DNA from: Ailurus styani
Lineage: Eukaryota; Chordata; Mammalia; Carnivora; Ailuridae
Direction of reading: 5' to 3'
Assembly: GCA_002007465.1 (NCBI GenBank)
Contig: LNAC01000136.1
Span: 3,717,042-3,781,041, forward strand
DNA length: 64,000 bases
How positions within the stretch are numbered: position 1 is the stretch's first letter; every line of letters starts with the position of its first letter. The notes under the pieces were generated by a model. That model ran no database searches and was not told the DNA's origin. It saw only the letters and a list, made by a program, of their open reading frames with translations. Below are positions 11,303 through 21,709 of this stretch, one piece after another. The position numbers and the translations under genes are program-made.

Positions 11303-11493
11303 CTGCATGACTCCTTTTATCTGAAACTGTCAAATGCATAGAAGTAGACAATAGAATGGTGATTATCAGAGGATCAGGGAAGAGGTTATAGGAAATTGTT
11401 GTTCATTGCGTATAAAGTTAGTTATATAAGATGAGTAAGTTCCTGAGATCTGCTATACAACAGTGTCTATGATTAACAATAAGTGTGCATTTA

Positions 11494-11673
11494 TTTATTT
11501 ATTAAAGATTTTATTTATTTATTTGACAGAGAGAGATATCACAAGTTGGCAGAGAGGCAGGCAGAGAGAGAGGGGGAAGCAGGCAGCCCGATGTGGGGCT
11601 TGATCCCAGGACCCTGGGATCATGATCTGAGCCGAAGGCAGAGGCTTAGCCCACTGAGCCATCCAGGCGTCCC
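11494..11673 (-). mobile_element. Carnivore tRNA-Lys SINE, young type with internal deletion
   Basis: 'aaagattttatttatttatt', GA tract, then 'gaagcaggcagcccgatgtg', where the usual 'ctccctgctgagcagagagcc' stretch is missing, then the antisense head. The target-site duplication aataagtgtgcattta at about 11478-11493 is matched by aataagtgagcattta at 11674-11689. Confidence 0.93.
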
Positions 11674-11798
11674 AATAAGTGAGCATTTAAAATTTTGTTA
11701 AGGTAGACCTCATACTAGGTATTCTTACCACAAAACAAGCAAAGGAGCACACAAACTTTTGGAAATGATGGATATGTTTATTACCTTGGTTGGTGATA

Positions 11799-11800
<2 letters not shown>

Positions 11801-11835
<35 letters not shown>
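11801..11835. repeat. (AC)n microsatellite
   Basis: About 17 uninterrupted AC units inside the nested L1 3'UTR. Confidence 0.95.
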
Positions 11836-11837
<2 letters not shown>

Positions 11838-12875
11838 ACCAAACTAAATTGTACACACTTGCCTACGTACTAAATTGTACACATTTGCCTACTAATTATA
11901 CAGTAAAGCTGGAAAAAACTGCCCTTAAAGCCAGCACAAAATGTATCAATTCCATTTCTACATACAATGAACGTGTAGAAAACAAAGTTAAAAATGCATT
12001 TGCTACAAAGAAATGTAAATACTTTAACTAAATCTAACAAACCACATGCAGAATCTCTATGCTAAAATTTAGTGTTCATGAAAAAAATTAAAAGAGCAAA
12101 ACAGAATAATGTGCTCATAACTTGAAAATGCAATATTAATAAACATGTAAATGCTCCCCAAATTTATAATTTTGATGCAATTCCTATCAAAATCTCAGCA
12201 AATATTTTTGTAGACATTGTAGACAAACTTATTCTAAAACTTATATGAAAAAGCAAAGGTCCTAGAATACCTTAAACTATTTTATTTTAAAAAAGAATAA
12301 AGTGGAAAGAATTTCCCTGTTAGATATTAAAGCTTACTATATATAAAAGCAAGACTGTGGTATTGGCAGAAAATAGAGACTTTGGTCAATGGGACAGAAT
12401 AGAGGACCCATAAATAGATCCACTGATTTTCAACTAAAGTACAAAAGCAACTCATTGGGGGAAGAACAGCCTTTTAACAAATGGTACTGGGGTAATTTGA
12501 TATCCATAGGCAGAAAAAAAGGAAAAGAAAGAAAGAAAGAAAAAAGACCTTGATCTAAACCTCACACCTTATACAAAAATTAAATGAATCACAGACTTAA
12601 ATATAAAATGTTATGCTACAAAAATTTTAGAAGGAAATATACAGGAGAAATCTTTGGGACCTCGGACTAGGTAAACAGTTCTTAAACTTGACAACAAAAA
12701 CATGATAGAGAAAAAGGAAAAATTAATAAGTTGTACATCACAAAAATTGAAAACGCCTGCTTTTCTAAGAGAATAAATAGACAAACTAGAGATTAGATAA
12801 AATTTTTTTCAAACCACATATCTCATTTGCATCTAGAATATAATGAACTCTCAAAATTCAAAAATTAAAAAAAAA

Positions 12876-13085
12876 GAGGTAGCTGGGTGGCTCAGTCAAT
12901 TAAGCATCTGCCCTTGGCTCAGTTCATGATCCCAGGGTCCTGGAATCGAGCTCCATGTCAGGCTCTCTGCTCGGTGGGAAGTCTTCTCCCTCTCTCTCTG
13001 CTCCTTTTCTCCCCCTGGCTTATGCTCTCTTTCTCTCTCTCTCTGTCTTTGTCTTTCTCTCTCTCTCAAATAAATAAATAAAATC

Positions 13086-13087
<2 letters not shown>
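12876..13087 (+). mobile_element. Carnivore SINE, older type
   Basis: The head is degraded (gaggtagctgggtggctcag), then 'gttcatgatcccagggtcct', a long CT-rich body and AATAAATAAAATCTT. The A-tail has been replaced by a CA microsatellite. The nearby caaaattcaa on both sides may be its target duplication, but an A-rich stretch intervenes. Confidence 0.9.

Positions 13088-13135
<48 letters not shown>
13088..13135. repeat. (CA)n microsatellite at a SINE tail
   Basis: About 24 uninterrupted CA units directly after the SINE AATAAAATCTT, in place of an A-tail. Confidence 0.97.
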
Positions 13136-13139
<4 letters not shown>

Positions 13140-13385
13140 TCAAGCTAGGAAATGGGCAACAGACTTGAACAGGTGTTTCATTGAGGAAGGAATACAGATG
13201 ACAAATAAGCACATGAAAGGATACTCAACATAATTAGTCTTTAGGGTAATTAAAATTAAAGCCAAAATGAGATTTTAGGTGATGTGCTAATCATACATAA
13301 TGATAGTCATATTAGAATGGCTAAAATTAAAACAAATAGCATCAAATCCTTGTGCAATTGGTGAGAAACTGAATTTATTCGTACA

Positions 13386-13640
13386 TTGCTGGGGGAATGT
13401 AAAATGGTGCTGCCACACTGGAAAATATTTTGGCAGTTTCCTATAAAATTAAACATGCAAGTATCATCTAACCTAGCAATTATACTCTTGGGAATTTATT
13501 TCAGAGAAATGCAAACTTATGTTCACACAAAAACCTATACACAAGTGTTTATAGCAGTTTTATTTAGAATAGCCCAAAATTGGAAACCCAAGTGTCCTTT
13601 CCTACATGAATGGTGGAAGAGTGTGGTGTATGCATACTAG
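13386..13640 (+). pseudogene. L1 ORF2 C-terminal remnant
   Basis: An 84-codon open frame retains the order of the L1 ORF2 C-terminal region, including a stretch like IILLGIYFREMQTYVHTKTY and a following WKPKCP...W motif. It is an isolated open piece within a frame-shifted L1 and cannot encode a functional protein. Confidence 0.75.
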
Positions 13641-13940
13641 GGAACACTACTCAGCAACAAAAAGGAAAAGACTCTTGATGCATGCAACAACTTGGATGGA
13701 TCCACAAGGATTTATGTTGTCTTAAAAAGCAATCCCAAACGGTTATATATTGTATCATTGCATTTACATACATTTTGATGTAAAACAAAATTATGTAGGT
13801 GAGGTAGAGATTGGTAGTTTCCAGGGGTCAGAGATGAGGCGAAGACGAGGTGGGTGTGTACCTAAAAGGGAGAACACAAGGAATATTTTGTTGGAGAATG
13901 AACAGTTGTTAATATGGCTGTTTACACCCATTAAAAAATA

Positions 13941-14159
13941 AAGTGAGGCAGAAACATCTTTTAACTCCATAGCTTTAGGATTTGTTTCATCAAAAAAGGA
14001 AACCAGGGAAAGCCATGATAAACATCAACTCCTACCAAGAGAAAAGTACAAACTAAGTAATCCATGAAATAATATTGAGGTTTACTTTTGAAATTACCGG
14101 GTGAAGTCAAGATGATATTGAATACCAAAGCAGATATAAAAATTATATAATTATATCAA
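13941..14159. other. Unique sequence between L1 fragments
   Basis: Nothing recognised. Confidence 0.4.
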
Positions 14160-14430
14160 TAAAATATTTAGAAGAAAATATTTGAATGGTTTTATAATAT
14201 TAGAGCAGGGAGACTTTTATAAGTATGAACTTAAGCAGAGATGATGTGAAGGGAAAAAAATGGAAAATTATCTACCAGCAGTTTAGAACAGCATTATACA
14301 ATATTTAAAAGGACAAAGATAAACTGGGGAAAAATATATTTGTAATACATAGAATGAGAAAATTTATTTCATTAGAAAAATTTTAAAATTTTTCATTTGA
14401 AAAGCAAAGAAAAACAGAGAAGGTTGTAAA
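14160..14430 (+). mobile_element. Old L1 ORF2 fragment
   Basis: 'gagacttttataagtatgaa', 'ggacaaagataaactgggga', 'atttgtaatacatag' and 'aaatttatttcattag' follow the order of the ORF2 segment that normally reads '...aactgggaaaaaatatttgcaa...'. Highly diverged, so the edges are approximate. Confidence 0.5.
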
Positions 14431-15744
14431 CAGTTCACTCAGAGAAGCAATAATATAAATGATTGACACACACATGAGCAAGGCCAGACCTCTGTCTGGT
14501 TCATTTTGGAAGACTGCTAAGGAGAACTCCATGCTTAAGTTGCTTTTACTTCTATCTTACTAGTCCAGCAAACAAATCAAAATAGGACCTGTATGAAACA
14601 AGCATACAGTTGAGCAGACAAGTCCCTAGGGCCTCCCTTACTTTGTGGGGAAGGTGGACTTATGGTTCTGCTGTCCAGGTAGCCTGTGTGGTAGATGAAA
14701 TCCATGAGGTCAGAGGATTTCAGAGCTGCGGGGTTACGGTTTTTAACACCATTTGGTCGGGGAGAGTTTTCCTAAGGCCTCAGGGACTCATCTGTTCTCA
14801 CATAAGATTACACACTTTGTTGTTATTTCTGAGCCACAGCACCTACAGCAGACTCTGTCCCATGCTGTAACACACATGAAGAAGCTAAGCCTAACTTGGG
14901 GTTGGGGGCGTGGAGAAGGACAGGGAGACAGGGAGGGAGAAGGAGGGAGGTTGGTGTATTAAAGCAAGAGGCAAATGTCTCCCCCCCCCACATTGTTGAA
15001 GATGAAAAACCCTTTAAAATTGAGAGTTGGCAAGGGCATATTGAGTAGGCATATTATTAAGGAGAATAAATCAATACAGTCATTCTTAGAGGAAGCAGTG
15101 TTTTACTTTGCTTAAGCACCTGTGGTTCTGGAATATAATTGTGGTCAAGAAACCCTCCCACTGCCCTTTTGTGTTCCCAGGAACAGCTTGTTGCAAAGAC
15201 TCACTCTTCCCCATATGACATGGATAAGACTTACACAGTTCACTTCCTTGTTTCCTCATAACGAGATGAGACATAGACCCTTCAAATTCTTGTTTTATGG
15301 TTTCATAACTGTATTGTTTGTCTCCACTGACCGAATTGGACAAAATACCTGCTAACTTAACTTGACCAAACTTTAGTCAGGCTTCCTTCCTTCCTTCTCT
15401 AGGCTCAGAATTTTGGCCTAGCCTTGAACATTGTACAGTGCAGAGCAACCTCTCTTGAAGGATCCCTCTAGAGAATCATCTCCCTTCAGGGAAAAACATT
15501 TTCTGATCAGCCGTCCCATTATATCACCTGTTTAGCTCACTCCCCCAATGCGTGATTCTTAATAGCTCTGCGTATTCTTTCCCATAAAAGAAAAGTCCTT
15601 TTCTTCCAGACCTTTGAGATGCTTGCACATCTTTGAAGTAGGCACCTTCACTAGATTCAATAGTATTTTTGATTATTGCCTCTTCATACCTATGGTAGTA
15701 TTTGTTTTTATTTGATGGAGGGAAATTTAGCAATGTCTTTGAAA
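14431..15744. other. Unclassified sequence
   Basis: No gene. Includes a G-rich purine stretch at about 14895-14955 and a C9 run at about 14982-14990. The part 15100-15700 feels LTR-like (CT-rich with CCATAAAAG near 15582), but I cannot assign a family. Frames at 15086-15355 overlap on both strands and look accidental. Confidence 0.4.
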
Positions 15745-16340
15745 ACTTAAAATGGGTATACTCTTTTACTCACTGACTCCTCTCTTGGATTATTTTTATA
15801 AAAATACTCATCCAAGTATGCCAAAAAAATATATGTGTCAAGAACATTCACTCCAGTCTTACTTAAAATAAATAGTAAAAACAAACACAAACTAAAACAT
15901 TTAGAAAAAAATCTAAATACTTACCAACAAGGCACACCTACATAAATCATTTCATCCATACATTAGAATATAATGTAGTTATAAAAAAAAGTTACTATGA
16001 TGTAGTGGCAACAGGAAAAAAGGCAGATGATGTAACAATATAGCTCGATTCCATTTGTCCAAATTGTGTGTGTGTGTGTGTTCACGTGTGCACACGCACA
16101 CGCACGCGCACCCAGACACATGGGCAAATATAGACCTATACATATTCCTCTGTCTGTCTGTCTATCTTTAGGCAGAGATAGACACTAGGGAATGTATACA
16201 CCTAGAAATTTTTTCTGGATCTGCATAATCCCACAGCAGTTACCAACTGAGAATGGAATTTAGAAGAACGGAGGAAGAGGCCTTTAGTATTTTTCTTTCT
16301 ACGCATTTTTCTCCTGTTTGGATGTTTTACAGCACACACA
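15745..16340 (+). mobile_element. Old L1 (L1ME-like) 3' end
   Basis: Follows the late ORF2 to 3'UTR order: 'ttaaaatgggtatactcttt', 'aagaacattcactccagtct', 'catacattagaatataatgt', 'tagctcgattccatttgtcc', a GT/CA tract, 'acagcagttaccaactgag' and 'tctcctgtttggatgtttta'. Strongly diverged. Confidence 0.65.
16065..16111. repeat. Alternating purine-pyrimidine GT...CA/CG tract
   Basis: (GT)n followed by TTCACGTGTGCACACGCACACGC-type sequence. Almost fully alternating purine/pyrimidine and partly self-complementary. It lies where the L1 3' end normally has a GT-rich stretch. Confidence 0.9.
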
Positions 16341-16361
16341 CACATATGTGGGCATAGATTG

Positions 16362-16935
16362 TTAATTTTTATTTTAAAAATTATCATACAACAGTGATTT
16401 TTTCTGTGTTCAGTTCTATGAATGTTAACACATCCAGATTCAGGTAACACCCGCTGCAGGATCTAGAACAGTTTTTCACCTGAAAACCTTCCTCATGTGA
16501 CCTCTTTATAGTCACTCACTCACCCAGTCCTAATCCCTGGCAACCTCTGATTTGTTTCTGACTCTATCATTTTGAATTTTTGAGCATATTATACAAATAA
16601 CATCATATAGTTTGAGATTTTTTTCAGTCAGCATAATACCCTTGAGATATATCCAAGGTGATGCATGTGTCAATAGTTTGTTCCTTTTTATTGCTGGTAG
16701 TATGCCGGCGTTTGGGCCTACCAAAGTTTATTCATCGATGCAGGATGCTTGAGTTCATTTCCAGTTTTTGGAGAGTATAATTGAGCTTCTATAAATATTT
16801 GCATGCAGTTTTTTGTGTGGTTATAAGATTCCATTTTTCTAGGGTAAATGCCCACAAATGGAATTATTGAATCATAAGAAAAAAGTATGTTTAAGTTTCT
16901 GAGAAATTGTCTAAACATTTTCTAGAGTGGCTGTA
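16362..16935 (-). mobile_element. Old L1 3' end, opposite orientation
   Basis: On + it is the complement of L1 3'UTR plus the ORF2 end: 'ctggcaacctctgatttgtt', 'tgcatgtgtcaatagtttgt', 'ttccttttattgctggtagt', 'gggtaaatgcccacaaatgg', 'gaattattgaatcata'. It lies tail to tail with the L1 at 15745-16340. Confidence 0.8.
16718..16918 (-). pseudogene. L1 ORF2 C-terminal remnant
   Basis: A 66-codon frame keeps the ORF2 C-terminal order (...YDSIIPFVGIYPRKMESYNHTKN...). It is interrupted downstream and is part of the truncated L1 3' end. Confidence 0.75.
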
Positions 16936-17643
16936 TATCATGTATATTTTTTACAATAAAAATTAATTAAAATAACATGGAATATGTGGTTATTAACATT
17001 TTTATGTGACATTTGATGCTTTTTTTGTTTTAAACATCTGATTCATAAGGACATTCATGTCCTAGAGGATTTTGAATTCTTTAGGACATTTGAAACACTT
17101 AAATCTGGATGCAGAAGGGCTGCCAGAAAGGCAGGAAGATAAATTAAAATATTTACATAGTGATCCTTGAGGTGTTGACTTCTGTGGGTTCTGTCTTGAA
17201 AAGCATGCTGAGATTTTAGCAATTTGGGACTAGTGGAGAGCAGAGCTCTCCTCCCTAAAGTGAAGTTATAATAATAAGAACTGAAACTTAGAAGCAAAAA
17301 CTGAGCTTGGTAAGGGCAGCTGGGTGGTCTGATATTCAAGGGCATTAGACACTCAGACAGGTTTGTGGCAGGATCTGGGAGAAGTGGGGGAGAGTTCCAA
17401 TCCCATATCAGCTTCAACAGCTCCTTTATTTGGTAGTCAGGCAGCATGTCAGAAAGCAGTCCTTGAACCGTTTTTTGGTTTTTTTTGTTTTTTGTTTTTT
17501 TACCCTTAAACTCATTAGAGGCTTTTATTTGTTTTTTTTCAAAACAGCTCTTCTCATTGTACTTCATCTACTTATTCAAGACCTGGATGCTCTCTCTTTT
17601 AGCCCAGTGGATCTTCACCCCCCTTCTTCTTCTGACTAGCAGT
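16936..17643. other. Unique sequence with a chance 170-codon frame
   Basis: A minus-strand frame (17055-17567) is open for 170 codons but shows no motif, signal peptide or family resemblance. Its N-terminal part is a lysine-rich translation of the poly-T/GT tract at 17470-17540. I see no gene structure around it. Confidence 0.45.
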
Positions 17644-17682
17644 AATTCATTCATTCATTTATTTATTCCAAATTATTTCCTA

Positions 17683-17905
17683 TTTAAAAAAATTTTTAAA
17701 GATTTTACGTATTTATTTGAGAGAGAGTGAGTGAGAGAGAGAGCATGAGCAGGGAAGGGGCAGAGGGACAGAGAGGGAGAAGCAGACGCACTGCTGAGTG
17801 GGAGCCCAGTGTGTGTGTGGGGGCCCTCGGCTCAATCCCAGGTTACTGGGATCATGACCTGAGCTAAAGGCAGACGCATAACCGACTGAGCCACCCAGGC
17901 ACCCC
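17683..17905 (-). mobile_element. Carnivore SINE, older type
   Basis: 'aaagattttacgtatttatt', GA-rich tract, 'gggatcatgacctgagctaa', 'gagccacccaggcacccc'. Flanked by a perfect 15-bp duplication, ccaaattatttccta, at 17668-17682 and 17906-17920, within L2 sequence. Confidence 0.95.
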
Positions 17906-18099
17906 CCAAATTATTTCCTAATTTTTTACTGTATTTTAGGTATGCGCCAGTAAGCAAAATAGCAAAAGCAAAACAAAAACCCCCTCGTAAAGGAATTAAA
18001 ATGCAGTAAGTGAAGAGAGATCGAATACATTTTATATACAATGATAGGCTAGGCGGAGGATTAAAATAAGGTGATAGAGACAGAGATGTGATAGAGATC

Positions 18100-18135
18100 A
18101 TGATAGAGAGTGACCGAATGATAGAGAGTGACCAA
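18100..18135. repeat. 18-bp tandem repeat, two copies
   Basis: atgatagagagtgaccga at 18100-18117 is followed by atgatagagagtgaccaa at 18118-18135, one base different. It lies in a GATAGAGA-rich stretch of the L2 relic. Confidence 0.9.
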
Positions 18136-18220
18136 ATGTCTCTTGTCGACTGGGTGGTCAGGAAGGGTTGCTCTAAATAGGATGAGTGAATTGAAATCTG
18201 AGCGACTGGAAAAAGCAGCT

Positions 18221-18332
18221 CTCGGAGGATTGAGAGGAACCACATCGAGACAGGCAGAAGAAGTGATACAGAAGCCCTCGGAGGATTGAGAGGAACCACA
18301 TCGAGACAGGCAGAAGAAGTGATACAGAAGCC
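18221..18332. repeat. Perfect 56-bp tandem duplication
   Basis: The unit beginning ctcggaggattgagaggaac occurs at 18221-18276 and again, identical at all 56 bases, at 18277-18332, with ctc of a third start at 18333-18335. The host L2 is highly diverged, so identical copies mean a recent duplication, a variable minisatellite or an assembly error. 56 is not a multiple of 3. Confidence 0.97.
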
Positions 18333-18640
18333 CTCATGTGCATGGGATCTTGTCAGGAGAAGAAGGACCAGTGTGGGTAACACAGAGTGGGCAAGCCAGT
18401 AATATGACATAAGAGTTGGATCAAATACCACTTTGCAAGCCAGTATAAGAAGTCTGTGCTGCACTCAAAGTGTGTTGGGGAATTTAAAAGAAGATCTTAA
18501 GTAGGCGAATGATACGATTTGAATTACGTCTTCCAGAGATGACTCTGGTTGCTGTGTGGGGGCAGCAGAAGAAGCACGATCCCCAGTATGGAAGATACCC
18601 CAGTGGTCTAGAGCACAGTTGATGCAGATCTGAGCTAGTG

Positions 18641-20819
18641 AGAATAGTAGACGAGAAAAGATACGGACAAAATTGGGATGTAGTAAAGCGTTAGGAGTTA
18701 AAGGGATTTCCCTCTCTTTTATTTCTATATAGGAATTCTATAACTTAGATGCTCACTTTTTATTTTATGTGTGGCTGCTGAGACTGGAGAGAACAGAGGT
18801 TTGGATCAAGTGTTGTGCCTACTGCCAGATGTTGGGAAAATGAGATGTATCTGGAAATCTTTCAGCGCTAATTGGATTATAAAATGTCAGAGACTCACAA
18901 TCAGTGTATGAAGGCACCAGAAGTGCCTCTCTCCTCTGTGGATGCACATCAACAGCTCCATTCTTCTGCATTCTCTCTTCATAGAAGTCCTGCTTTGTAA
19001 GGAATGAGGATCGTTATGGTGATATGCAGATAAGCTCGATTAAAAGAAGATACGAAATCAACAGATGTACTAATAAAATACTTGTTAAAAGTTTCATCTC
19101 TAACTTGGGTGTTAGATGCCGTATTGCCTGCCCCCAAATGGCTGCTTAGCATCACTCAAACAATGATTCTGTGAACGATTTTGGCTATTGTCTTAAATTC
19201 AGTATTCTGGGACTTTAGGAGGAATGTATATATCCATTAAAGGTGGGGATAGAGGGCTTGTAATGATGATGGCGTACTTAATGTTTCTCAGCTCTATGGA
19301 AGACTAATGCTTATCCATATCAGTTACTCTAAGGAGAAAAGAATATATAAAATATCATGCATTATGCGTGGCATGTAGCATATACTTGATGAATGTTGAC
19401 TATTATTTATTATTGGACTTTGGAACATCTCTTTCGATCTGAGAGCCTCCAACCAGTAGGAAAGAAAGGGAAGAATCTAGACCAGGAACGGAGAGTACAC
19501 AGGAGCTATGGACGGTACTCAGAATTTAGCTGGCGTAGAATAGGGGTGGAAAGCTAAACAGTGTAATTGACACACCCAAGAAGAACTAAATGAAGCTAAT
19601 ATAGGAGATATGAAGAAGTTTGGATTGGAGGCTTTTCTTAGATGATGGGCTGGTACCTGGTATGAAGTATCTGAGTCAGATTAGCAGAGAGATTGTCTCT
19701 AAAACATGGCTGGTATTCCCCATGCCAACTTCATCACCAGACCCTGCACCTGAAAAGCATGATTTAACTTTTTAAAAACCCCTCATTCTTCCTTATAGTA
19801 GTGAAGCTTGAGGATTCTGGTGTTCAGGGTTGCTTAAGTACGGGACAGGACTTTACCTGCGTGAAGTAAGGCATCAGAATCTCCAAATGAGAAGAAGAGA
19901 GAGACAGAAGATACAAGGTTGGATAGTGGACATTGACTCTGAGCCCATGACCATGTGATTTCTCTCTTGAATCTTTCAATTTCAGGGTCCGAGGAGCTTC
20001 CCTAGAGAGGAAGAAGCAGAGAAGGAATCCCGTACACCCGCGGGATCCCCTTGTTTCACTCTTTCCTCAATTTCACGGGAAGGGGGGACTGTACTTGGTT
20101 CAGGTTTTGGAGACTCCCTCCAGGTTTTCTGTGTGAACTGGAGTTTACCATTTTTCCTGAGAGCTTTGGAAGAAGGACTAGAGATTCCCAGAGCATCTTG
20201 TTCTTTGTATCCCTTCCCATCCTTGCCTAGATCTGACAGGAAAAAGTAATCTGCCTTAGCTGGCAGCCTGAATTCAGAATTGGGAAGCCTAGTGGGGATA
20301 AGATCTTCAAGGAAACAATCATGACTGCTGTGTCATCTTTCTCAAATTAATTTTAGCATGGCTATAATAACTACATTTCCCTTCATCCACACTACCTTTT
20401 TCAGCTTAACAAAAAGACCAGATGTTACTAAATCAAGATCTTCTTCATAGTACAATGCTGGGGTCTCCTGGGTTTTGGGCTCATATGCACGGTCTTTCCA
20501 TAGTCACATGTCCAGGGAATGCGGCTGTGTTTGGGGTTAGTAACTCCAAAGACATTAATTTTATTTAGCATTTCCTCAGCAATAGCTCTGCGTTCACTAA
20601 TGGCACCTTAAGTCCCTTGAGATAGTCACGTATTAAACCAGAAATAGACAAATTGTCGCAATGGCAGAAGGGAGAGAAAATTTTAACTCTTGAGTAACCA
20701 TTGCATTTTTTATCAGAAGGAGTTATCTGACGTACAACTCAAAAGTGTAATTTTGAAATGGGACCAAAAATAATTAAATAATTTAATTTTTTTAGGAGTA
20801 TACCAGTATTCTTGAAGTT

Positions 20820-20822
<3 letters not shown>
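18641..20822. other. Unique sequence
   Basis: About 2.2 kb with no recognised gene. A possible MIR end lies at about 19345-19415 ('gtggcatgtagcatatactt', then 'gatgaatgttgactattatt'). Around 20030-20045 is a small CpG cluster (cccgtacacccgcgg). Confidence 0.45.
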
Positions 20823-20860
<38 letters not shown>

Positions 20861-20861
20861 C
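20823..20861. repeat. (AC)n microsatellite
   Basis: About 19 uninterrupted AC units. Confidence 0.97.
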
Positions 20862-21176
20862 GTGCTTAAGTATACCCTTTTGTTTATTGAGAAATTTTTT
20901 GACCAAAATAATTAGCTAAATGTGAAATCGTGGTGCTTATAATATAATTGGCCCCCAAATAAATATCAGTGGTTATTATTCACCCATCATTGATCTTGGT
21001 GTACATCATAATTATGTCAAGTAGAGAAAATGGGAAGATTTTTTAGAGTTGAAGAGTGTATTTGATGTCATCTAAGTTTTATAGCCTTGTGTTGAAAAAA
21101 AAAACTGAGTCCTAGAGAAGGCAAATGGTTAGAGAGGTCATAAATTTAAAGAAGACACAGGAGGCATTAATGGGCA
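20862..21176. other. Unique sequence
   Basis: Nothing recognised. Confidence 0.45.
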
Positions 21177-21370
21177 TTGTGGCCTGAAGATACAAGTTTG
21201 AATCTTTTGTCTGCTTTGTATTAGCTGTGTGTCTTTGGGCAAATTAGTGAGTCCTTTCTGGCTTCAGTGTAAAATTGGAATATTAATACACAACTTACTA
21301 AGTTGTTTGGGGGTCAAATGAAGTAAGTTTTGTAGAATTATTTTATAAACTACGGAAAACTGTAAAACAT
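21177..21370 (+). repeat. MIR SINE
   Basis: Sense MIR order: 'gaatcttttgtctgctttgt', 'attagctgtgtgtctttggg', 'caaattagtgagtcctttct', 'cagtgtaaaattggaat' and a following 'gtcaaatgaagtaa'. The core and 3' part are retained. Confidence 0.8.
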
Positions 21371-21454
21371 GCTTACTATTGTGAAAGAAAGGAACTGATA
21401 ACCTTTATTGTGTTCCTGTAACATTCCAGGAGCTCTTTTTGAGAGTTTAGCATA

Positions 21455-21620
21455 GCTGTACCGTGTTTTGTGAAAGTTGCATTATTTTCTTATTTTTACA
21501 GTTGAGAAAACTGAGGCTTAGAACAGTAAGTGTCTGGCCCAGGGTCACAGTGGGATGGTCGAAGTTCTCTTCAAGCTTGGTTTCACCTCGTCTCCTCCTT
21601 TTATGTTATCCTGCCCCAGG
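21455..21620 (-). repeat. MIR fragment, opposite orientation
   Basis: 'atttttacagttgagaaaac', 'tgaggcttagaacagtaagt' and 'ggcccagggtcacagtggga' are the complement of the MIR core. It faces the MIR just upstream. Confidence 0.75.
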
Positions 21621-21709
21621 TGATTCTCTTAATGTAGAGACTCCATAGGTATTTTGATCCATTTCACTGGAGTACTCATTTCACTGGAATATCCATTTCA
21701 AAGACTTTT

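Larger units (their letters stand above)
11063..11917 (+). mobile_element. Nested L1 3' end inserted in an older L1
   Basis: A second L1, + strand, only its 3' end: 'gaggacaaatactgcatgat', 'agatctgctatacaacag', 'attttgttaaggtagacctc', 'gtattcttaccac', 'gaaatgatggatatgtttat', ending 'ctaattatacagtaaagctg' and A's. It interrupts ORF2 sequence that continues on its far side. Two SINEs (11096-11302, 11494-11673) lie inside, along with a CA microsatellite. Confidence 0.75.
11930..13940 (+). mobile_element. L1 ORF2 C-terminal half to 3' end (second half of the split L1)
   Basis: Resumes the ORF2 text broken at 11062: 'gtatcaattccatttctaca', 'gatgcaattcctatcaaaat', 'aagactgtggtattggcaga', 'ttgatctaaacctcacacct', 'gaaatgggcaacagacttga', then 'caacttggatggatcca', and runs into a 3'UTR ending near an AATAAA. 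A SINE interrupts it at 12876-13087. With the 10100-11062 part this is one old L1 of about 3 kb, net of insertions. Confidence 0.85.
17644..18640 (-). mobile_element. L2 LINE 3' region, split by a SINE
   Basis: Starts with the antisense L2 tail (ttcattcattcatttattta), then 'gtatgcgccagtaagcaaaa', 'gggtggtcaggaagggt', 'ccagtgtgggtaacacagag', 'gatacgatttgaattacg' and 'gatgactctggttgctgtgt', in the order of the widespread mammalian repeat that continues from the L2 tail. A SINE interrupts it at 17683-17905 and it contains a perfect 56-bp tandem duplication. A 210-codon minus-strand frame (17832-18464) crosses SINE, L2 and duplication and is not a gene. Confidence 0.7.

Noticed and set aside
11801..11835. 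AC, TG and TTTA runs considered as CRISPR-like arrays
   Set aside because: They are simple microsatellites without spacers, and the genome is clearly mammalian.
12896..13132. Minus-strand frame starting with alternating Cys-Val
   Set aside because: Translation of the (CA)n microsatellite and the SINE.
17300..17350. 'ggcagctgggtggtctgata' as a possible extra SINE head
   Set aside because: Only the ctgggtgg stretch matches; no B-box, CT-rich body or tail follows.
17055..17567. 170-codon minus-strand open frame
   Set aside because: The N-terminal lysine-rich part is a translated T/G-rich tract and the rest shows no motif, signal or family resemblance. No promoter or splice context.
17832..18464. 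210-codon minus-strand open frame, the longest in the window
   Set aside because: It begins in an L2 relic, passes through the 56-bp tandem duplication in two different frames and ends in SINE sequence (…AWVAQSVMRLPLAQ is translated SINE head). No conserved domain.
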